A stretch of DNA of 64,000 nt from Pelosinus fermentans (GTDB taxonomy: Bacteria; Bacillota; Negativicutes; DSM-13327): the NCBI GenBank assembly GCA_002434245.1, contig DJJR01000032.1, forward strand, positions 74,486 to 138,485, in the 5' to 3' direction. Each line of letters starts with the position of its first letter. Within the stretch, counting starts at the first letter, position 1. Below the pieces are notes generated by a model. That model saw nothing but the letters and a program-made list of their open reading frames with translations, did no database searches and was not told the origin of the DNA. A program made the position numbers and the translations under genes. Positions 55,670 through 63,371 of the stretch are shown here, piece after piece.

Positions 55670-56379
55670 AGTCTAAAATAGTGCATATAACTCTTGGGTT
55701 TGTACTCTCCCTTAGCGTAATTTCCTACAGTTATGCGGCTTCTAATAAACCCGTAGAACTGTCGGCGGATACTATCGAATATGATTCAGTAAAAGGCGTT
55801 ATGACAGCCCAGGGGAATGTCCGCATGGTGCAGGAAAATGCTGTCATGACGGGTACTAATGCAGAATATAACAGCAAAACCAAAGAAGCTCATGTATATG
55901 GCGGCGTTAAGGTTGTGCAAGAAGATGCCACACTGTTAGCCGAAGAAGTCAAATCCTATGATAATAATCATCTCGTTGCTATCGGTAACCCCATATTAAC
56001 CAAAGGGAGCAGTCGATTGGACGGTCCTCAAATTGATTATTACTCAGACAAGCAGTATGCTATCGTTAACGGCTGGGCACGTTTGCAAACAGAAGACAGC
56101 ATCCTGACAGCGAATCAAATCGAATCCTTCTTTGGTGAAGATCGTGCCGTTGCTCAGGGAGATGTGCACATTGTTAGTGATGTACGCAAGCTGGATGCCG
56201 TAGCAGATCATGCCGTATATTACGGCAGTAAAGAGCAGCAGGGCAAAACGGTCTTAACAGGTAATGCCAGAGCAGTACAAGAGGGTAATGTACTAACCGG
56301 AAACACCTTAACCCTATTCATGGACAATAAAGTCATAGACGTCCAAGGCCGCAGCAAACTAGTTATAACGCCTCAGTAA
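55666..56379 (+). CDS. lptA: LPS periplasmic bridge protein LptA (OstA-like)
   Basis: Forms the periplasmic LPS bridge. The 237-residue product has a signal peptide ending SYSYAAS and OstA repeats (ELSADTIEYDSVKGVMTAQG, TGTNAEYNSKTKEAHVYGGV). It is longer than E. coli LptA (about 185), so one chain may span more of the periplasm. LptD, the outer-membrane end of the bridge, is not in the window. Confidence 0.92.
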   Translation: MKSKIVHITLGFVLSLSVISYSYAASNKPVELSADTIEYDSVKGVMTAQGNVRMVQENAVMTGTNAEYNSKTKEAHVYGGVKVVQEDATLLAEEVKSYDNNHLVAIGNPILTKGSSRLDGPQIDYYSDKQYAIVNGWARLQTEDSILTANQIESFFGEDRAVAQGDVHIVSDVRKLDAVADHAVYYGSKEQQGKTVLTGNARAVQEGNVLTGNTLTLFMDNKVIDVQGRSKLVITPQ

Positions 56380-56411
56380 AGTGTATAAGTCTATAGACTT
56401 ATGAAAAAGTG

Positions 56412-56523
56412 ATCTAAACGCGAAGGGCGCGAAGAAATGCAAAGAACACGAAGGATTATTATGGATAATGACTATTTCATATTCTGTCCGGTCTTCGAAT
56501 CTTCGCGCCTTCGCGGTTCAAAA
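56412..56523 (+). repeat. Family B (CGAAG-type) inverted repeat
   Basis: ATCTAAACGCGAAGGGCGCGAAG on the left and CTTCGCGCCTTCGCGGTTCAAA on the right, in the 240-base gap between lptA and lptB. Confidence 0.87.
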
Positions 56524-56545
56524 TTTTTTATCTTTATTCTATCGT

Positions 56546-56577
56546 TTCGCTGTGTTCTCTGCGTCTCTGCGGTTCAA
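56546..56577 (+). repeat. Orphan right arm of a family A repeat
   Basis: CGCTGTGTTCTCTGCGTCTC TGCGGTTCAA without a left arm, 22 bases after the B element. Confidence 0.7.
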
Positions 56578-56619
56578 ACTCTCAAGAAATATCTTAGCTT
56601 TATAGCAAGGAGTTTTCAT

Positions 56620-57342
56620 ATGTATATTGAAACATTTAATTTAGTAAAAACCTATAAAGACCGCAATGTGGTAGATGGTGTCAGTCTTAGAGTCAATCAG
56701 GGCGAGGTCGTTGGTTTATTAGGACCAAATGGTGCTGGTAAAACCACTACATTCTATATGATTGTTGGTCTAGAACGCCCCGATGATGGTATGATTGTCA
56801 TTAATGATCAAGATGTAACGGATATGCCCATGTACCGTCGTTCTAACTTTGGTGTTGGATATCTCCCTCAAGAAGCATCTGTATTTCGTAAACTTACAGT
56901 AGAAGATAATATTATGGCAATTCTAGAAACGACTAAACTTACTGCTTCTGAGCGTAAGGAAAAGGCAGAAAGTCTGCTGGATGAATTTAATATTAATCAT
57001 GTTGCAAAGCGAAAGGGCTCCCAGCTATCAGGAGGAGAGCGTCGCCGTGTGGAGATTGCTCGCTGCTTGACTACGGACCCAGCTTTCATTTTATTGGATG
57101 AACCTTTTGCTGGGGTTGACCCCATCGCTGTAGCCGATATTCAGCAGATTATCGGCTATTTAAAACAACGAGGAATTGGTGTGCTCATTACGGATCACAA
57201 TGTACGGGAAACATTAAGTATTGTCGATCGTGCATATATTTTAAATGAGGGACAGATTTTGATTCACGGTGATGCCACCACCATTGCAAATAGTGAAATT
57301 GCTAAGAAATTCTACCTTGGAGAGAATTTCAGTTTAAAATAG
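56620..57342 (+). CDS. lptB: LPS export ATPase LptB
   Basis: Cytoplasmic ATPase that powers LPS extraction through LptB2FGC. About 240 residues with Walker [10 protein letters not shown], signature [15 protein letters not shown], Walker [14 protein letters not shown] and the LptB-specific C-terminal [23 protein letters not shown] 56620 follows GCAAGGAG; the frame is open further upstream through repeats to 56437, which is rejected. Confidence 0.95.
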   Translation: MYIETFNLVKTYKDRNVVDGVSLRVNQGEVVGLLGPNGAGKTTTFYMIVGLERPDDGMIVINDQDVTDMPMYRRSNFGVGYLPQEASVFRKLTVEDNIMAILETTKLTASERKEKAESLLDEFNINHVAKRKGSQLSGGERRRVEIARCLTTDPAFILLDEPFAGVDPIAVADIQQIIGYLKQRGIGVLITDHNVRETLSIVDRAYILNEGQILIHGDATTIANSEIAKKFYLGENFSLK

Positions 57343-57355
57343 TAGGGAGAATTGT

Positions 57356-58444
57356 ATGCGCATACTTGATAAATATATAATCAAAGAACTACTAGGTCCT
57401 TTTATCTTTGGTATTGCTGCCTTTTCCAGCATTTTTATCGGCACAAGTACTTTGATGAGAATTGCCCAGTATGTAACTCAATATGGTGCATCTTTGAGTT
57501 CGGTAACCAAATTATTCATTTACAGCCTGCCGAGTATTGTTGTTTTGACCTTTCCCATGTCGATGCTGCTGGCAGCATTGTTAGCTTTTGGCCGACTCTC
57601 AGGTTCTAGTGAAATTACCGCGATGCGTTCCGGAGGTATTAGCTTTTATCGCTTATCCGCTCCTGTGTTTGTGATCGCTTTTTTCGTCAGTATCTTTGCG
57701 GTCTTTTTCTCGGAAACGGTAGTTCCTCAATCCAATTCTGCTTATAGTTATATAGTGCGTTATGAAATTCAAAAAAATACGGCACCCAAGTCCCAGGAAC
57801 ATATTATTATTAAGGATGTCAAAGGCGATATGTTAGAAAGACTAACTTACGCCCGTAAGTTTGAAGAAGAGACCAATACCATGTATGCAGTAGCGATGCA
57901 GGAATTTGAGAATGGCACCTTAGTACGGGTAGAAAATGCAGAAAAAGCCGTATGGCAGGATAATCGCTGGGTTATGATGAATGGGATTATTCATGATTTG
58001 ACAACTGAGGGAAACCTTGAGCGTACCATGCACTTTGAACAGCAGATTATGCCAATGGCAAAAGCGCCAACTGCCATTTCACGGGAACAGAAAAAACCAG
58101 ATGAAATGACCATTAAAGAATTAAAACAGCATATTAAAGTATTAGAAAGAGAATATGTTAACGCCAAAAAATATGAGATGGAATTGCAGCAGCGAATAGC
58201 AATTCCTGTAGCCAGTTTTGTTTTTGCCTTAATTGGTACACCACTGGGGCTGCAACCTAACCGCTCCAGTTCCTCCATTGGCTTTGGGATTAGTATTATT
58301 ATCATCTTTGTATACTATGCGATTATGACAGTTTTCACAGCATTGGGACAAGGCGGCGCCCTTCCTGTGGTGCTGGCTGCCTGGATACCCAACATCGTCG
58401 GCATCATCGCCGGTGCCCTCCTGGTACGCAAAGCCTCACGGTAG
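57356..58444 (+). CDS. LptF/LptG-family LPS export permease
   Basis: Inner-membrane permease of the Lpt complex. The 362-residue product has the family N-terminus (RILDKYIIKELLGPFIFGIA), six predicted helices (three before and three after a large periplasmic domain at about 130-265), and the C-terminal block with IAIPVASFVFALIGTPLGLQ. Most diderms carry separate lptF and lptG; only one is here, 13 bases after lptB. The sequence does not tell which it is. Confidence 0.92.
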   Translation: MRILDKYIIKELLGPFIFGIAAFSSIFIGTSTLMRIAQYVTQYGASLSSVTKLFIYSLPSIVVLTFPMSMLLAALLAFGRLSGSSEITAMRSGGISFYRLSAPVFVIAFFVSIFAVFFSETVVPQSNSAYSYIVRYEIQKNTAPKSQEHIIIKDVKGDMLERLTYARKFEEETNTMYAVAMQEFENGTLVRVENAEKAVWQDNRWVMMNGIIHDLTTEGNLERTMHFEQQIMPMAKAPTAISREQKKPDEMTIKELKQHIKVLEREYVNAKKYEMELQQRIAIPVASFVFALIGTPLGLQPNRSSSSIGFGISIIIIFVYYAIMTVFTALGQGGALPVVLAAWIPNIVGIIAGALLVRKASR

Positions 58445-58454
58445 AGGGTTGAAC

Positions 58455-58597
58455 GAACCGCAGAGACGCAGAGAACACAGAGAAAAATAGGGATATTATA
58501 ATCCCCTCTTGAGAGGGGTGGCACGTAGTGGCGGGGTGTGTTCCTGAAATTTTCGAACCCAATTCCTCAGCGCTCTCTGCGCCTCTGCGGTTCAAAA
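58455..58597 (+). repeat. Family A repeat carrying a family C repeat in its loop
   Basis: Left arm GAACCGCAGAGACGCAGAG at 58455, right arm CTCTCTGCGCCTCTGCGGTTC ending 58593. Between them lies a complete family C copy (58500-58543). The open frame through this region would extend the next gene falsely. Confidence 0.88.
58500..58543 (+). repeat. Family C repeat, copy 2 (nested)
   Basis: AATCCCCTCTTGAGAGGGG then TGGCACGTAGTGGCGGGGTG, lying wholly within the loop of the surrounding family A element. Confidence 0.85.
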
Positions 58598-58599
58598 TT

Positions 58600-58652
58600 C
58601 CTTCGTATTCTTCGTTCTTCCCAAGATTTCGCATCTTCGTGTTTCAAAATAG
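58600..58652 (+). repeat. Orphan right arm of a family B repeat
   Basis: CTTCGTATTCTTCGTTC then GCATCTTCGTGTTTCAAAATAG; decayed CGAAG-type right arm after the nested A/C element. Confidence 0.6.
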
Positions 58653-58680
58653 TTTTTCTCAGAAAGGAGGTACACACATC

Positions 58681-59913
58681 ATGTATGGTTTTACACTCAT
58701 TGCCGTTTTAGCCATTACAGGCGGAGCGATTGCCTATATTGGTGATAAATTGGGTACAAAAGTTGGCAAGAAGAAATTGAGTATTTTTGGTCTGCGCCCC
58801 AAGCATACCTCTATCGTTGTTACGATTATTACCGGAATTCTGATTACTGGGTCTACCATTGGTGTATTATCGTTAGTATCCAAGGATGTGCGTACCGCTC
58901 TTTTTGGTATGGAAGCTTTAGCAGAAAAACTGTCTACTTTATCCCAGGAAGTAGCCAGTAAAAATATTGAATTGGATACCAGTCGTGTTGCCCTTGAATC
59001 TAAGAATGCAGAATATGCCGCCCTGACTCTCAAAGTAAAAGATACGGCAGAGCGTTTGCGGGCTATTAGCAGTGAGCTGACAGAGGTAATTGCCCAACGT
59101 GACCGTACTGCCTTAGAATTAGAGCAAGCAAAGGGAGATTTAGAAACTTCTAAGCAAGCCTTAACGACTTTGCAGGAAACCAAAAATCAGCTGGATCTGC
59201 GTGTACAATCACTGAACCAGTCCAAGGTTACCTTGGAAAAGGACGTGGATCGCTTAAATCAATTAACAACCAAGCTAGGGGAAGGCATTCAGGTTGTGCG
59301 GGAAGGTTCTATTATCTATCGGGCAGGTGAAATTCTATCTACCTTTACCCTTCCCGGTGGTGAAACTAAAGCGGATACTGAATTAGCATTAAAAGAAGCC
59401 ATTTTCACAACCAACCAAGGTATTATTGAGAAATTGGGGATTGAAAATAAAAACCTGGGAATCTTGTGGATTGCCCAGGAAGAGTTTGATAAAGTGGTAG
59501 CTGCCTTAGAGAAACACCCAGAAGATGTGATTGTTCGTATCTCAGCAGGGGGCAATACCGTATATGGTGAACCAGTTATTGGTCAAATTGGGCTTTTCCC
59601 AAATCGGCTGATTTATGCTCAGGACGAGAACATTTACATGTCTATTATCGAAAGCGGCTCTAAAGAGGAGCATCCAGAACAAAGTGTTATGGCTTTTTTA
59701 CAAAAAGTGAATGCCTCAGCAGTCGAAAAGGGGATATTGCCAGATCCTATTCAAGGGACAGTAGGGGCTATCAATGGTGCTGATTTTTATGATGCGGTCA
59801 ACAAAGTAAAACGATATAGCGGTAAAGTAATGATTACGGCAACAGCCAAAAATGATATATACACAGCTGGTCCACTAAAGATTGAACTGCATGTTCAAGA
59901 AGTCTCTAAGTAA
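58681..59913 (+). CDS. DUF3084 membrane protein with coiled coil
   Basis: About 410 residues: two N-terminal membrane helices (about 3-20 and 39-62) with a short loop (KKLSIFGLRPKHTSIVVTI), a coiled coil of about 115 residues (about 78-195) and a globular C-terminal part (about 200-410). Matches DUF3084, also found in cyanobacteria; no function established. Its place after the lpt genes and before the porins suggests envelope assembly. ATG 58681 follows AAAGGAGGT. Confidence 0.85.
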   Translation: MYGFTLIAVLAITGGAIAYIGDKLGTKVGKKKLSIFGLRPKHTSIVVTIITGILITGSTIGVLSLVSKDVRTALFGMEALAEKLSTLSQEVASKNIELDTSRVALESKNAEYAALTLKVKDTAERLRAISSELTEVIAQRDRTALELEQAKGDLETSKQALTTLQETKNQLDLRVQSLNQSKVTLEKDVDRLNQLTTKLGEGIQVVREGSIIYRAGEILSTFTLPGGETKADTELALKEAIFTTNQGIIEKLGIENKNLGILWIAQEEFDKVVAALEKHPEDVIVRISAGGNTVYGEPVIGQIGLFPNRLIYAQDENIYMSIIESGSKEEHPEQSVMAFLQKVNASAVEKGILPDPIQGTVGAINGADFYDAVNKVKRYSGKVMITATAKNDIYTAGPLKIELHVQEVSK

Positions 59914-59946
59914 GGTCAGAACGATTTTACAGAAAGTACCAGAGGA

Positions 59947-59981
59947 GAATCCTGCTTTAAAAGCAGGATTCTTTTTTCTTT
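59947..59981 (+). terminator. Terminator after the DUF3084 gene
   Basis: GAATCCTGCT pairs with AGCAGGATTC around TTAAA, followed by a T-rich run. It ends the long LPS locus before the porins. Confidence 0.9.
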
Positions 59982-60037
59982 TGGCGAAATAGATAACTAT
60001 AAAGTTTATGTAAACAAAATATATTTTTTATCATTCA

Positions 60038-60053
60038 ATGACTAAATAGTCAT
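60038..60053. promoter_or_regulatory. Palindromic operator ATGACTA-AA-TAGTCAT before ompM1
   Basis: Perfect 7-2-7 inverted repeat in the 389-base gap before ompM1, of the same form as the tolC site. Confidence 0.6.
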
Positions 60054-60139
60054 GCGTTGTAGATAAAGGAAATTACCAATATTTACACATGGGTATTAAG
60101 CAGGAATAAAAAAAGATATATAGAATTATGTAAACTAGA

Positions 60140-60302
60140 ACCTGTTAAAAGCGACAGGGGCATGAAAGGGATAGATGATGCAAGGATGATCGTTCTTATG
60201 AGGAAACGTGGAAACTCATGAAGCACTCCTTGATTCAAAAGCTCTTATCATGTTGGTGGTAGCACCCGCGAAAAAAACAACATTTTAAGGGGGATTTTCC
60301 AA
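60140..60302 (+). promoter_or_regulatory. Structured 5' leader of ompM1 with shared hairpin
   Basis: Contains CCTGT/ACAGG, GCAT/ATGC and an outer CAAGGA/TCCTTG stem enclosing ATGAG-(GAAACGTGGAAA)-CTCAT at 60198-60219. The same 12-nt loop, with different stem bases, recurs at 61652 and 63911. A GGTG-GTAG-CACC hairpin follows before the AAGGGGG ribosome site. No terminator hairpin is visible, so control would be on translation or RNA stability. Confidence 0.6.
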
Positions 60303-61421
60303 ATGAACAAGAAACTTTTAAAAGTAGCAGTGACTACTGCACTGGCTGCCAGCATGGCAGTACCAGCATTCGCAAATCCATTTTCCGATGTACCTGCAAA
60401 ACACTGGTCATATGATGCAGTAAACAAATTGGCTCAAGCTGGTGTGGTTGAAGGCTATGGCGATGGTACTTTCAGAGGAGACAAAACCGTTACTCGTTAC
60501 GAAATGGCACAAATCGTAGCAAATGCTATGACTAAATCCCTGAATGCAGACCAAAAAGCAACTGTAGATGAATTATCCAAAGAATTTGCTACTGAATTGA
60601 ACACATTGGGTGTAAAAGTAGAAGGCATGCAAGATCAACTTGACAAAATGGTGAAAATTTCTGGTGATGCTCGCGTACGTTATACAAATGTAGAAGATGA
60701 AAACGACAAAACAGATCTTCGTACTCGTGTTTCCTTTGATGGCAACATCAATGAAGACGTTAAGTACAATGCTCGCTTAAGCGGAACCTTCCAACCTAAC
60801 GAAAACAACCAAACAGTTGGAATTAAATTAGACACTGCTAACGTTTCTTTCAATGCTCTTGGTGCTGATGCTACTGTGGGTCGTCAAGATGTTCTTTTAG
60901 GTTCAGGTATTATGTTTGACGACAAAATGACTGGTCTTGGATTGCAAGCTGGCGGTTTGAAATTGTATGCAGGTAATAATACTGGCATGAATGATTTGGA
61001 TTCAGAACGCATGTATGCTGCTGAATACGGTGCTAACATTTTTGGTGCAAAAGTAACTGCTGATTACCTGAAAAATGGCGATGAGAAAGCATACGGAATT
61101 AATGGTTCAGCTCCTATTACAAGTGGCGTAACTGCTCTTGCAGACTACGTTAAAAACGATTCCAATGATGCTGACGCTACTGCTTTTGGTGTGAAGCTTA
61201 ACAAACTTGGATTGACTGTTCTTCACAGAGATGCAGATGCAGGCGTTTACAACGCTTACTCTAGTGCAGATGTAATTGCTCTTCCTACCGATCAAGCAAT
61301 CAAGGGTATGGAATATCAATTTGACAAATCACTTACTAAGAATGCTGACTTAAAAGTTAAATACCAAGATTTCGATAACATGAATGCACGTACTTCTGCA
61401 GCTGTTAACGTAAAATTCTAA
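60303..61421 (+). CDS. ompM: SLH-domain outer-membrane porin OmpM (copy 1)
   Basis: Abundant Negativicutes porin that also tethers the outer membrane to peptidoglycan. The 372-residue product has a signal peptide ending VPAFANP, one SLH domain (about 26-80; PAKHWSYDAVNKLAQAGVVE, TRYEMAQIV), a short coiled coil (about 83-115), then a beta-barrel (about 118-372) ending AAVNVKF with a terminal Phe. Paralogue of the next gene. Highly regular codon use suggests strong expression. Confidence 0.94.
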   Translation: MNKKLLKVAVTTALAASMAVPAFANPFSDVPAKHWSYDAVNKLAQAGVVEGYGDGTFRGDKTVTRYEMAQIVANAMTKSLNADQKATVDELSKEFATELNTLGVKVEGMQDQLDKMVKISGDARVRYTNVEDENDKTDLRTRVSFDGNINEDVKYNARLSGTFQPNENNQTVGIKLDTANVSFNALGADATVGRQDVLLGSGIMFDDKMTGLGLQAGGLKLYAGNNTGMNDLDSERMYAAEYGANIFGAKVTADYLKNGDEKAYGINGSAPITSGVTALADYVKNDSNDADATAFGVKLNKLGLTVLHRDADAGVYNAYSSADVIALPTDQAIKGMEYQFDKSLTKNADLKVKYQDFDNMNARTSAAVNVKF

Positions 61422-61433
61422 AACGACTCTTTG

Positions 61434-61465
61434 CAAAAGCACCCTTCGGGGTGCTTTTGTTTGTC
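61434..61465 (+). terminator. Terminator after ompM1
   Basis: CAAAAGCACCC pairs with GGGTGCTTTTG around a TTCG tetraloop, then TTTGTCTTG. Confidence 0.9.
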
Positions 61466-61470
61466 TTGTT

Positions 61471-61500
61471 ATTCTTCGCATCTTCGCGGTGAAAATGTTT
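61471..61500 (+). repeat. Orphan right arm of a family B repeat
   Basis: ATTCTTCGCATCTTCGCGGT then GAAAATG, no left arm. Within the 313-base gap between the two porins. Confidence 0.65.
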
Positions 61501-61580
61501 TATTTTTTAGATCTCATCAATATTTTTCTCAAGAAAAGTGAAAAAAATAGTTAAAAGAAGCAGGATATTAAAATTCTATG

Positions 61581-61599
61581 TAGAATGATAATCAATATC
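61581..61599. promoter_or_regulatory. Fur-box-like site before ompM2
   Basis: TAGAATGATAATCAATATC matches the classical 19-base Fur consensus GATAATGATAATCATTATC at 16 positions. Located about 135 bases before the ompM2 start, upstream of its leader hairpin. Confidence 0.55.
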
Positions 61600-61639
61600 G
61601 AATTACATAATGTATTTGATAAGAGTGATGATATTTCTA

Positions 61640-61734
61640 AAAAGTGCGGAGTTGAGGAAACTTGGACACTCAAGACCAGCTTTTTAGATTTCACTCAGGG
61701 TAAGAAAAAAATAAACCTTAAGGAGAAATCGAAC
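61640..61734 (+). promoter_or_regulatory. 5' leader of ompM2 with shared hairpin
   Basis: TTGAG-(GAAACTTGGACA)-CTCAA at 61652-61673, flanked by further pairing (GCGG/CCAGC-like). The loop matches that of ompM1 except one base. A purine-rich tract and AAGGAGA lead to ATG 61735. Confidence 0.6.
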
Positions 61735-63003
61735 ATGAACAAGAAAATGGTAGCTTCCCTTGCAGCAGCAATGGTACTTGGCGTAGCCGGTACATCATTT
61801 GCTGCATCCAATCCCTTCGTAGATGTCCCTGCAAAACACTGGTCTTATGACGCAGTAGCAAAACTGGCTAATGCTGGTATCGTTGACGGTTATGGCGACG
61901 GCACTTTTAGAGGAGACAAAACCATCAGCCGTTATGAAATGGCGCAAATTATTGCAAAAGGACTGGCTCATTCTGACAAAGCAAACGCTGAACAAAAAGC
62001 TTCTCTTGACAAATTATCCGTAGAATTTGCGGAAGAATTGGAAGGACTTAATGTTCGCGTAACGAAATTGGAGAAAAATTCTTCCACTATAAAAGTTTCT
62101 GGCGAAGCTCGTCTGCAATATGAGGATTTTTCCGATACCGCTAATGGCTTAGAACTTCGTACTCGTATACATCTTGATGGCACGATTAATGATCAATGGT
62201 CCTACTATGGACGTTTGCAATCAGAGAACAATCTTCGTGGTGAAAGCGGCGATGATAAAGTGACCATGGATAATGCGTATGTCAAAGGTCAATTATTTGG
62301 TACGACTGCTACGATCGGTCGTTTTGATTACATACCGAACAATGGATTGATGATTGATAGTACATTAAATGGTGTAAACCTTGAAGTGGGCAATGTACTA
62401 AAAGCAAATGTATTCTATGGCAAAGATAATAATAAAGATACCTGGGGCGCAGATGAAGATACTGCTACCAAACATTTAGAAGTGACAGGCTTAACATTGA
62501 ATTATGATGCATCAGCAGCTACCGCACTAACAGGTGGTTACTATCAGTTTAAGAACAAAGATAATGATGCCCTTAATAATGGAACCTATTTTGGCTCAAA
62601 CGATGATACCCGCAAAGTATGGGAAGCTGGCTTTAATACAAAATTCAGCAAAAACTGGGCATTGAATACATCCTATGGTCAATCTGATGCAGATACGGAA
62701 GATAAAGCATACTATGCTGAATTTGCATATAAAGGTGCTGATCAAGCCGAGGTTGGTTCCTATGGCGCATGGGTGAACTACCGTCACTTAGAAGCCAATG
62801 CAGCTCCTAGCACCACCTTTGATGGCCCATATGCATTCGATTCCCAAGCGAATGGTGGCAAAGGATACGAGGTGGGAGTAAGCTATACCCCAGTTTTGAA
62901 TGCCGTTCTTACCGTTAAATATGCTAATTTGAAACCAACCACAGATGGTAGTGGCTCCGACAAGTCAAAATACTATCTAGCACAAGCAGAATTCTTCTTC
63001 TAA
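61735..63003 (+). CDS. ompM: SLH-domain outer-membrane porin OmpM (copy 2)
   Basis: 422 residues: signal peptide ending TSFAASN, SLH domain (about 25-80; VPAKHWSYDAVAKLANAG, SRYEMAQIIAKGL), coiled coil (about 85-117) and a larger barrel (about 120-422) ending AQAEFFF. Shares the SLH part closely with copy 1 but the barrel differs, so the two porins probably differ in permeability or regulation. The open frame extends upstream through the leader; ATG 61735 after AAGGAGA is the start. Confidence 0.94.
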   Translation: MNKKMVASLAAAMVLGVAGTSFAASNPFVDVPAKHWSYDAVAKLANAGIVDGYGDGTFRGDKTISRYEMAQIIAKGLAHSDKANAEQKASLDKLSVEFAEELEGLNVRVTKLEKNSSTIKVSGEARLQYEDFSDTANGLELRTRIHLDGTINDQWSYYGRLQSENNLRGESGDDKVTMDNAYVKGQLFGTTATIGRFDYIPNNGLMIDSTLNGVNLEVGNVLKANVFYGKDNNKDTWGADEDTATKHLEVTGLTLNYDASAATALTGGYYQFKNKDNDALNNGTYFGSNDDTRKVWEAGFNTKFSKNWALNTSYGQSDADTEDKAYYAEFAYKGADQAEVGSYGAWVNYRHLEANAAPSTTFDGPYAFDSQANGGKGYEVGVSYTPVLNAVLTVKYANLKPTTDGSGSDKSKYYLAQAEFFF

Positions 63004-63014
63004 AATATCATTCC

Positions 63015-63045
63015 AAAACCGTTGGCTCTATGCCAGCGGTTTTTC
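63015..63045 (+). terminator. Terminator after ompM2
   Basis: AAAACCGTTGGC pairs with GCCAGCGGTTTT (12 bp, one G-T) around TCTAT, then T-rich sequence. Confidence 0.9.
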
Positions 63046-63076
63046 TTATAAGGTAAGAATTAGTAAGTTTAGGGGA

Positions 63077-63173
63077 ACGTTAAACGCAGAGGACACAGAG
63101 TGGCGCAGAGAGCACAGAGGTTTTAACTTTAGTTATCCTTTTCTCAGTGTTCTCTGCGCCTCTGTGGTTCGGT
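63077..63173 (+). repeat. Family A inverted repeat
   Basis: GTTAAACGCAGAGGACACAGAG on the left, GTTCTCTGCGCCTCTGTGG on the right. First of several repeat pieces in the 368-base gap after ompM2. Confidence 0.88.
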
Positions 63174-63200
63174 GATGTTTTATGTTTTAAAAAAATTTCA

Positions 63201-63230
63201 TAGCCTTTGCGTCTTCGCGGTTCAAAATGT
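63201..63230 (+). repeat. Orphan right arm of a family B repeat
   Basis: TAGCCTTTGCGTCTTCGCGG TTCAAAATG, no left arm. Confidence 0.7.
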
Positions 63231-63288
63231 TTTTAAATCCTCAAAGGAATCCAACCTATCCAAATAGAAGAGTAGTCCTATTACATAT

Positions 63289-63370
63289 AAATTCCCTCCC
63301 TATAGAGGGGGCTGATGATTATCATAATAAATTCCCCTCTAGAGAGGGGTGCCGGAAAGGCGGGGTGTGT
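63289..63370 (+). repeat. Family C repeat, partial plus full copy
   Basis: A 5' fragment (AATTCCCTCCCTATAGAGGGGG, 63289) is followed by a full copy (AATTCCCCTCTAGAGAGGGG, 63329, then TGCCGGAAAGGCGGGGTGTG). The full copy ends two bases before the next start codon and supplies its G-rich ribosome site. Confidence 0.85.
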
Positions 63371-63371
63371 C

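Noticed and set aside
60255..60270. GGTGGTAGCACCCGCG in the ompM1 leader resembles the T-box motif GGTGGNACCGCG
   Set aside because: It needs a 4-base insertion to align, no specifier stem or terminator is visible, and the downstream gene is a porin rather than an amino-acid gene.
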